Part shown: positions 8,476-14,685 of the stretch, piece after piece | Position numbering within the stretch: position 1 is the stretch's first letter | Layout of the letters: each line of letters starts with the position of its first letter | Notes under the pieces: model-generated | What the model saw: only the letters and a program-made list of their open reading frames with translations | The model's database searches: none | What the model was told of the DNA's origin: nothing | NCBI GenBank assembly: GCA_947167515.1 | Contig: CAMVIM010000011.1 | Span: 43,175-107,174, forward strand | DNA length: 64,000 nt | DNA from: an uncultured Prevotellaceae bacterium | Lineage (GTDB): Bacteria > Bacteroidota > Bacteroidia > Bacteroidales > Bacteroidaceae | Direction of reading: 5' to 3' | Program-made: the position numbers and the translations under genes

Positions 8476-9831
8476 TTAGTTGCTGGAATATTGATAGCTG
8501 GCTCCGTCGGAGGATGTTGATACCGTGGTGGACGAAGAACTATCAGAAGGGGCTTCGGTGTTTTCGTTTAGACTCTTTTGTGCCCATGTGTACCAAGTCT
8601 TGAGTGAGTACATTTTTGTCAGTTCAGCCTTTGAGTTGATGTTTCCATCGCGGCGGAAAGTGAAGATGCCCACATCCTCTTTCGGTGTCAGGGTATCGAC
8701 CACAATGGCAGTGAGGAAGTTGGGGTGGGTGGGGTGTTTCAACTGCATCTGTACGTTGAGATCGGAGTTGCTGAAGAAGACAGAAAGACCTGGGTGTGAG
8801 TGTACCCAGCACGTGAGATCGTACTGCATGTTCGTCTCTCTTCTCAACTTTCTCAGTTGTTCCAATACACTGAGCTTGATTTTACCGCCGAAGTTCAGTT
8901 CATACTCATTGAAGACTGCATCGTCGCCAGGCATCACGATATGTTCAAGCGATACATAATACTCGTTACTTTCCGTGTCATGAACCCAGCGTCCCAGTAT
9001 CATGCAGCCATTTTCCTTAGCATTGTTAGGATCGGCAAGGTCGCTTGCATACATGTTGTAGAGGTCAATGATACAGGTGTCTTTGATGTAGAGCCTTCTC
9101 ACGGCCGACTCTTGGCAGAAGTCGATAGCATCCACCTTCAGGTAATGAGGACTTTCCATCACGTCCTCCAAACTCTGTTTCTTCAGGATGGTGGCAGTCT
9201 TTCGACGTATGATGATGCCAGGGTCTTTGTTTGTGCTGTCTTGGCGAACGGGTGTTTGATTAGGCTGAGTGGTCCCCCCCTTCTGCTTCTTGCTCAATAG
9301 CGAAATCAACACAATGACACAAATCAGCACCACAACCACGATGATAACTAACGTCCAGTCAATCTTGTCGAAAAAAGACTGTTCCTGTTCCCGGTTCAGT
9401 TCGCGTTCCAGCAGATTCAGGTTTGTTTCACACATGCCCGTTCTGTCGTTAATGATAGCCGTCAGACTATCACGGCAGGCTTTCTCGTTCTCGATTCCCT
9501 GTTCTGCATATTGCAGCAGGAAGTCGTCTATCATGGCATAGGAACTATTCTTATAATATTGCAGAGAGCCTTTCTGACGGTCCAGATAGCCTTGCAGGTC
9601 GTGCTCCTTGATATAGGCTTCCCTGTCTGACCAGTTCTGCAAGCACTTCACATGCTCACTGATTTCTGTATTCAAGGCTTCCATGTTTGCTTCGTTCAGA
9701 TAAGGCACCGATTCCACATGCTCGCGGAAGGCATGGATGATGGTGGCATTCTCCACTTCTTTGGCTGACGTTTGAAAACTGATGGCAGACAGGATGCCAG
9801 TCAAAAGGATGAGATAAAGTCTTTTTTTCAT
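8476..9831 (-). CDS. Membrane-anchored JAB/JAMM metalloprotease, Ubl deconjugase candidate
   Basis: A 451-residue protein with a signal peptide (1-23), a helical periplasmic region (24-155), one TM helix (about 159-180) and a cytoplasmic JAB/MPN domain (about 225-400). The JAMM zinc motif is complete: H344-S-H346, seven residues, S354-x2-D357, with the upstream Glu most likely E273 in ENGCMILG. JAMM enzymes remove ubiquitin or Ubls from lysines or trim Ubl precursors. Since the neighbouring Ubl already ends in Gly, removal from targets is the likelier role. A Ser/Thr-rich tail ends the protein. It sits between the unknown membrane protein at 9,855 and the RING protein. Placing a deconjugase at the inner membrane beside a T6SS is unusual. 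Confidence 0.87.
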   Translation of the reverse strand: MKKRLYLILLTGILSAISFQTSAKEVENATIIHAFREHVESVPYLNEANMEALNTEISEHVKCLQNWSDREAYIKEHDLQGYLDRQKGSLQYYKNSSYAMIDDFLLQYAEQGIENEKACRDSLTAIINDRTGMCETNLNLLERELNREQEQSFFDKIDWTLVIIVVVVLICVIVLISLLSKKQKGGTTQPNQTPVRQDSTNKDPGIIIRRKTATILKKQSLEDVMESPHYLKVDAIDFCQESAVRRLYIKDTCIIDLYNMYASDLADPNNAKENGCMILGRWVHDTESNEYYVSLEHIVMPGDDAVFNEYELNFGGKIKLSVLEQLRKLRRETNMQYDLTCWVHSHPGLSVFFSNSDLNVQMQLKHPTHPNFLTAIVVDTLTPKEDVGIFTFRRDGNINSKAELTKMYSLKTWYTWAQKSLNENTEAPSDSSSSTTVSTSSDGASYQYSSN

Positions 9832-9854
9832 TGTATGCTTGAAAAGATGCGTTA

Positions 9855-11405
9855 TTATTTCTTGGATGAATCGCCACGTTTGGCCAATCTCTTGTATTTG
9901 GCAGGGATGGCATCGTTGAGAGAGGTGTGGACCGTGGGTTGCTGAACTGTCGGTTGGGGGACAGGTGCTGGTTGAAGCTGAGGAGTCTGTGGGGTGCCTT
10001 GTGTTCTTGGCTTTGGTTTCAATGTGCGGTAGGCAGGACGTTGAGGTGTGGCGGCTATTTCTGGTTCATCTTTGGATTCGGTTTCACTTTCTATTTTCTG
10101 TTCATCTCTTTTGTTCAAGGCACTCATTTGTTGTTGCAATTTGGCCTGGGCGTTCTTGGCTTCGTTCATTACTTTCTTCGCCGCGTTCAGCTCGTTCATG
10201 CCATTCGCCCCTGCCATTCCAGTCAGTCCTGATGTACCTCCCATGCTCGCCATGTTGGGCATGCCGTTCACACCTGACATAGAAGCACCTGTTTGCTGTT
10301 GAGTCATCTTCAGCATATTCTCCATCATGGCTTTTTGCTGTTTTTGAAGCTTGTACTGATTGACCATCTGTATGATTTGCTTGCCTCCCATGAAGGATAA
10401 AAGGAGGGCAATCACACCGCCTCCTATCCACATCATGTTCTTTTTTTCCTCTTCCGACTGCTGTACTTGGGCGGCAGCAATGGAGTCATTGCGGGCTTGT
10501 GCAGCCTGTTCCGCCTGTGCCTGTTGCGCAGCCTGTGCCTGCTGATTGGCTTTGGCTTCACCTGCCAGTTCTTTTTTCTTGGAGTCGTAGAGGGCCAGGA
10601 CTTCGCCAATCTGTTTGCCCACCTCATCGTCAGTCACCTTGAAGCGCAGTTCGCGCAACATGGAGACTTCGTGGGTGAGGTCTTCGTCGAAAGGATATTC
10701 TGTTGCCTCTTCCAACATTGACTTGACGCTGTTGATGCGGATGAGCGCTTCGTCGGCAGGCGAAAGACCCTCGTCAACGAGTTCCTCAGAGGTGATGACT
10801 TGGTCGCCAATCTGCTGGATGTTCATGGCATTGGCTGCATAGACATCACTACCGCCACCTCCGCCATTTCTGCCCCCACCATTCTTGTTGCCGCCACTGC
10901 TCTTCTTGGCTTGCTTGCTGTTCAGGTTGAGGGTGCCGCATGGTGTAAACACTTTGTAGTGCCGCTTGCCTTCGTAACTGGCCAGATAGATGGGGAGTTT
11001 AAGCTGTGCCTCCTCGTTCTGTGCCACCTTGAACTGTAAGGTGGGGTTGTCGTTGATGAGGAAGTAACCGTCGCGTGAACGGGTGTAGGTGGCATTGGCA
11101 GGCACCATGAAGGCACTGGTCTCTATACCCTCAAACTTGATGTCGTTGTAGTTGCCGTTGCGGTCGAAGAACACCACTGCCACCTCATCTAGTTTCTTGT
11201 ATTTTTTTTGGTGACTCTGTCCCAGTTTCTTTTGGGCATTCGTGAAACGAACCGTTAGCTGATTGCCTGTATGGGTGATGTTGTAGGAAAGGATGATGCG
11301 GTCGCCTGAATCAGAATAGAGCGTGTCCTTCACCTCTCTGGCTGATGCTGTTACGCATCCCATGAGAATCCAAAGGGCGGCCACAATAGAGTTTCGCTTA
11401 GTCAT
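9855..11405 (-). CDS. Unknown signal-peptide/TM protein of the T6SS-Ubl module
   Basis: No family is recognised. From the ATG at 11403-11405 (an upstream in-frame ATG at 11438 would spoil the signal peptide) it is 516 residues: signal peptide (MTKRNSIVAALWILMGCVTASA), a beta-rich periplasmic domain (about 25-165), a Gly/Asn-rich linker (168-185), a helical segment, an Ala/Gln-rich stretch, one TM helix (about 324-342) and a cytoplasmic region with Gln/Met-rich helices and a Pro-rich, Lys-rich tail. The N-terminal domain resembles that of the next upstream gene: VVFFDRNGNYNDI and LPIYLASYEGKR here match VLIVFDRAYTEKDI and IPIYIAKFKGKK there. Inference: a periplasm-to-cytoplasm linker of the T6SS envelope complex. 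Confidence 0.8.
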   Translation of the reverse strand: MTKRNSIVAALWILMGCVTASAREVKDTLYSDSGDRIILSYNITHTGNQLTVRFTNAQKKLGQSHQKKYKKLDEVAVVFFDRNGNYNDIKFEGIETSAFMVPANATYTRSRDGYFLINDNPTLQFKVAQNEEAQLKLPIYLASYEGKRHYKVFTPCGTLNLNSKQAKKSSGGNKNGGGRNGGGGGSDVYAANAMNIQQIGDQVITSEELVDEGLSPADEALIRINSVKSMLEEATEYPFDEDLTHEVSMLRELRFKVTDDEVGKQIGEVLALYDSKKKELAGEAKANQQAQAAQQAQAEQAAQARNDSIAAAQVQQSEEEKKNMMWIGGGVIALLLSFMGGKQIIQMVNQYKLQKQQKAMMENMLKMTQQQTGASMSGVNGMPNMASMGGTSGLTGMAGANGMNELNAAKKVMNEAKNAQAKLQQQMSALNKRDEQKIESETESKDEPEIAATPQRPAYRTLKPKPRTQGTPQTPQLQPAPVPQPTVQQPTVHTSLNDAIPAKYKRLAKRGDSSKK

Positions 11406-11446
11406 AAAAATCAGTTGATGAGAAAAGTTTCCAAGCATTTGACCTA

Positions 11447-12514
11447 TTACAGGTTAGATATACGGTTGTATCGTTCCATAATCTTGCTCTTGTACTCGCC
11501 ACCGCTCTTCCATGCCGAGGCATGCTTGCTGCACGAAGTGTCGGTACAGCATTTGTAGAGTGCATTCACTTCATTGATAACCTTCGCTTTGGCAGCTTTG
11601 CGGTCACTGCTACTGTAGATTTTCTTGTAGTAGTCATCCATCTTGTGATAGATTTGTTGCAAAGTGAGCGAGCAGTAGCTGCAACTGTGTCCCCCACCGC
11701 CACCAGCCGGGCGTCCATGTCGTCCACAGTCACGTTCACGGCTGCTCAGGTCAATGGCATCCAACTTGGCTTTCAAGGCAGCGTAGCGGATGTAGCCGCC
11801 ATCCTCTTCTTTCCAGTTGTGCGAGGCAATGATTCGGTCAATCTCAGCCTTCGCGTCTTCTATTCTTTTCTCATACGGTGCCTTCTGCTTGGCCAGTGAA
11901 GTGCGGTGCTTCGGGTTAGGGCAGAAAGTCTGGCGTCCAACCTCCTTTTCCAAAGCTTCGTATTTTTCCTCCACCGCCACAAATTCAGCACTGGGCTTCA
12001 GTTCGGCCTCAAGGTTGAGTTCTATGATTTGCTTCTCCAGCAAGAGCAGTTTCTTCTTGCCTTTGAATTTGGCAATGTAGATGGGAATGCGGCACACGGT
12101 CGGTTCTTCATTCGTCACACTCACCTCTGTGAGCCGCACCTTGTCGGAAGGTCTTGCCAACTGCACCTGCTCCATTGGCTGGTCGCAGGGGTCTATCAAT
12201 CGATTCTTTCCCTTGCCGCCAAAGGTTTTGTCATAGACGATGGAGAGGGATTTGGACTGCTTCTTGATGTCCTTCTCCGTATAGGCGCGGTCGAAGACGA
12301 TGAGTACCTTCGATTCGTCGAGGTTTTCCAGTTCCACCGTCACTGTACCCGATTCGCCCTCGTCATAGTTGAGGTGGGCGAACAGGTTGCAATAGCCCAG
12401 TTCCACCGTTTTCTCGTTGTCATCGCTGTTCAGGATGACTTTCTTCTGCTCATCGGCCAGGGTCAAAAGGCAGCCCAGACAGAAGGTAAATGTCAATAGG
12501 AGAATTTTCTTCAT
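11447..12514 (-). CDS. Unknown secreted Cys/His-rich protein of the T6SS-Ubl module
   Basis: No family is recognised. This 355-residue protein has a signal peptide (MKKILLLTFTFCLGCLLTLA), a beta-rich domain (about 25-170) related to the N-terminus of the gene at 9,855, a helical charged segment (about 175-255), and a C-terminal region rich in Cys and His: FCPNPKHR, CGRHGRP, SCSYCS, KCCTDTSCSKH. The clustered Cys/His could bind zinc or form disulfides. No TM helix follows the signal peptide, so it is probably periplasmic. It lies 27 bp after the E2 gene and 42 bp before its paralogue. An envelope role in the T6SS is an inference from context only. Confidence 0.78.
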   Translation of the reverse strand: MKKILLLTFTFCLGCLLTLADEQKKVILNSDDNEKTVELGYCNLFAHLNYDEGESGTVTVELENLDESKVLIVFDRAYTEKDIKKQSKSLSIVYDKTFGGKGKNRLIDPCDQPMEQVQLARPSDKVRLTEVSVTNEEPTVCRIPIYIAKFKGKKKLLLLEKQIIELNLEAELKPSAEFVAVEEKYEALEKEVGRQTFCPNPKHRTSLAKQKAPYEKRIEDAKAEIDRIIASHNWKEEDGGYIRYAALKAKLDAIDLSSRERDCGRHGRPAGGGGGHSCSYCSLTLQQIYHKMDDYYKKIYSSSDRKAAKAKVINEVNALYKCCTDTSCSKHASAWKSGGEYKSKIMERYNRISNL

Positions 12515-12541
12515 GATACTTACGTTCAGCTTTTTTCGTTC

Positions 12542-13204
12542 TTATATGCTTAGGGAAATCTTGGGTTTGGCGGGCTGGCTGTCGGTAGCGGCTGGAGCAG
12601 GAGCTGCTTGGGGTGTCGGTGACTCAGGCATATCTTGTGTGAATTTCACCCAGCCGTTAGGCTCACCTTCCTCGCGCACCCATTCGGCCACACTCTGGTC
12701 TTCGGGATAGGGGTAGGTGTTTTGGGCATGATACATCTGGTACTTCAGATACCGCTCCACTCTCAGCACGAGGTCTTTGATGGATGCCAGTACGCCCATC
12801 TCCTTGATGGTCAGACACACATGTCCCTTGAAACTGCCTGAATAGCGAATGTTGGGATGCCAGATGTCGGTAATGAATGTGAAGACGGGATTGCCGTCAG
12901 CTGAGGGATAGTTGTTAGGGAGCACTACGCTCATCTTGTGCAGATAGCCAAAGATGGGCTTGCGTGGCGGTTCTGTCTCTTCCACACCCACAATGGATTT
13001 CACGCGATACCAAATCTCGTATTCGGTGGGAAGTCCCGTGGCATTCTTGCGACGGATAATATAAGAGAGCGAAGGCTTGCGAATGTCGGGGCTGCTGGCT
13101 CTGCGCTTGCAGCACACGTTGTCCAACTCTTTCCACTCCTGCAACAGGCGCGCATCGCGGCCTGACAGTTCTTGTTGGTCAAATTTATTGATTGCTGGAT
13201 TCAT
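12542..13204 (-). CDS. E2 (UBC)-like ubiquitin-conjugating enzyme
   Basis: A 220-residue protein with an unusually canonical UBC fold signature: N-terminal helix with RLLQEWKEL, the strand FGYLHKMSVVLPNNYPSADGNPVF (the E2 'YPxxxP' region), then H116-P117-N118-I, a short loop and the candidate catalytic C130 in KGHVCLTI. The HPN triad and the Cys are spaced as in eukaryotic E2s. The UBC core ends near residue 180; a Pro/Ala-rich tail (PTPQAAPAPAATDSQPAKPK) follows. No TM segment is present, so it acts in the cytoplasm. Expected role: accept the Ubl from the E1 at 4,822 as a thioester and pass it to a lysine, perhaps with the RING protein. It lies downstream of the Ubl gene, separated by a palindromic repeat. 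Confidence 0.9.
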   Translation of the reverse strand: MNPAINKFDQQELSGRDARLLQEWKELDNVCCKRRASSPDIRKPSLSYIIRRKNATGLPTEYEIWYRVKSIVGVEETEPPRKPIFGYLHKMSVVLPNNYPSADGNPVFTFITDIWHPNIRYSGSFKGHVCLTIKEMGVLASIKDLVLRVERYLKYQMYHAQNTYPYPEDQSVAEWVREEGEPNGWVKFTQDMPESPTPQAAPAPAATDSQPAKPKISLSI

Positions 13205-13282
13205 CTTGTCTGTTTTTAGGTTTTAGTTTTGATGTGTGTAAAATGGCTTCTGTTCAAATGGAGCAAACAGAAAGTGGAAGAA

Positions 13283-13349
13283 ATCGTACCCCTCGACTAC
13301 GCCTTGCCGTACCCCTCGACTACGCCACATCGCACTCGAGGGGTACGAT
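13283..13349. repeat. Direct plus inverted repeat between Ubl and E2 genes
   Basis: An 18-base unit beginning GTACCCCTCGACTACG occurs twice in direct orientation (13,286-13,303 and 13,309-13,326), and its inverted complement CTCGAGGGGTACGAT follows at 13,335-13,349, pairing with ATCGTACCCCTCGA at 13,283-13,296. The RNA would fold into a strong hairpin between two otherwise closely spaced operon genes. It could be a REP-like dispersed element or an mRNA-stability or attenuation signal that keeps Ubl transcript levels above those of the E2. No T-run follows, so a simple intrinsic terminator is unlikely. Confidence 0.75.
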
Positions 13350-13355
13350 GTTCGT

Positions 13356-13682
13356 TTAGCCAGCAATGGGGACAGAAATGAGGTGCAAATGATCCATGGG
13401 CTGAATGTCGTAGTCGATGAGCGCCATCTCGCGTCCCTCCTCGTCCTCGAATTCAAGGATGGCGGGTTCTTCGTCATCCTCCATCAGCTTGCCCAGCAGA
13501 TACTGGATGGGGTTGCCTCCATTGTCCATCTTGGGCAGTTCGAACACCTGTACGATGCTGTTGATTTGGTCACGAATCGTCTTGTTCGGGTCGGTCACCT
13601 TCACTTCAATCTCGTCGTAAGACGTGCCGTCTATCGTCAGCAGGACGATAAACTCTTCCTGATAAAATTCTTGGTCTGTCAT
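13356..13682 (-). CDS. Ubiquitin-like (beta-grasp) modifier protein
   Basis: A 108-residue acidic protein starting at the ATG 13680-13682, 13 bp after the PAAR-like gene; longer in-frame starts exist but run into that gene. The pattern fits a beta-grasp of the EsaB/YukD/ubiquitin kind: strand EFIVLLTIDG, strand YDEIEVKVTDPNKT, a helix (IRDQINSIVQVFELP), then strands ending IDYDIQPMDHLHLISVPIAG. The protein stops right after a glycine (...PIAG), the residue an E1 would adenylate, so no precursor processing seems needed. Family identity is inferred from secondary-structure pattern and from the adjacent E2, E1, RING and JAMM genes; sequence identity to ubiquitin is low. It also sits directly after the spike genes, so a structural T6SS role is possible. 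Confidence 0.78.
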   Translation of the reverse strand: MTDQEFYQEEFIVLLTIDGTSYDEIEVKVTDPNKTIRDQINSIVQVFELPKMDNGGNPIQYLLGKLMEDDEEPAILEFEDEEGREMALIDYDIQPMDHLHLISVPIAG

Positions 13683-13695
13683 AGTTGGTGATATT

Positions 13696-14685
13696 TTATG
13701 TGTCATTGCTTGCCTGGTAGGCTTCGCTTCCATAAACGGTGTATTTGTCGAAGGCGTCGGCTGGAAGTCCCGTGGCTGCCTTGGCTATGTCGGCATTGTC
13801 CTCTAGTCCTTCGGGCTGGTCGGAACTGAAGAGGGTGCTGATGCCTTTTTTCACTAAGTTCTCACCGGTATCGCTGACGTCGTCGGCCAGCTTTTTGCCT
13901 ACGGAGCCTGAGGGGTCGCCAAAGACGGTGCGGGTGAGTTTCTGCCCTGTGGGGGAATCGACGGCTCGCTGCAGTTTCTGACCGACGCCGCTGCGGTTGA
14001 ATGCAACGATGCCGTCGTCCATCTTGTTGAGTACGAAGTTGGCTGGCTTTTTGAAGAGTTTCCCTACCTTGGCGAGTTTCTTGAGGGGAAGCACTCCCAG
14101 AGCGGCGTCGGCGTATTTGCCGTTGTAAACATTGCCAGCTGCCTCGACAAAGCTGAGACCGACTCCCCAGGGGGTGAGTCCTGCCACGGTGGTCAGTCCG
14201 TCAAGCCATGCGGGCAGCTCGTAGTTGACTTCCAAGGGTTTGCATGGGACTGTGACAGGGTTGACGACTCCTTGACCGGAATGGACTATTTGCACGCATC
14301 CGAGGTACTGGCAATAGAGGACGCAGTCTTGCTGGAGGAAGTGCCTGAAGCTGGTGTCGTGTATCACGTTGTTGAACTGTGTCGCCATCCAGTAGCCTGC
14401 GGCTAACATTCCTGGACAAGGGGCGGGGGTGAGGGTGCCCATGGCGGCCATGGTGGCTGCCTGCACTTCGGGATTGTTGATGCTGGTGCACATGCCGAAG
14501 GAGGGCACGTGTGTCATGCTGTTGTCGGCAAGGGTGGCCATCTTGTTGGTGCCAATGGATGGACGTGTGAGGTCGGACACGTTCAGTATGGAGGTCATCA
14601 GACCGAATGAGCAGCGCAGGATGGCGTTCTGCGTGACGTAGGGTATGCCTGTTTGGGTTGTGACGGTTTTCATCATGGTGTTCAA
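13696..14685 (-). CDS. DUF4280 PAAR-like spike protein with C-terminal extension
   Basis: A 329-residue protein. Residues 1-130 match the DUF4280 PAAR-like family: YVTQNAILRCSFG near the start, MATLADNSMTHVPSFGMC and CPGMLAAGYWM, a Cys-rich cone that caps VgrG. Residues about 150-329 form an extension containing LTTVAGLTPWGVGLSFVEAAGN, similar in style to pre-toxin linkers of secreted toxins, then an Ala/Lys/Asp-rich tail with no toxin motif that I recognise. The start overlaps the VgrG stop by four bases (ATGA). The protein likely rides the VgrG tip. No immunity-like gene follows directly; the next gene is the Ubl. Confidence 0.85.
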   Translation of the reverse strand: MNTMMKTVTTQTGIPYVTQNAILRCSFGLMTSILNVSDLTRPSIGTNKMATLADNSMTHVPSFGMCTSINNPEVQAATMAAMGTLTPAPCPGMLAAGYWMATQFNNVIHDTSFRHFLQQDCVLYCQYLGCVQIVHSGQGVVNPVTVPCKPLEVNYELPAWLDGLTTVAGLTPWGVGLSFVEAAGNVYNGKYADAALGVLPLKKLAKVGKLFKKPANFVLNKMDDGIVAFNRSGVGQKLQRAVDSPTGQKLTRTVFGDPSGSVGKKLADDVSDTGENLVKKGISTLFSSDQPEGLEDNADIAKAATGLPADAFDKYTVYGSEAYQASNDT

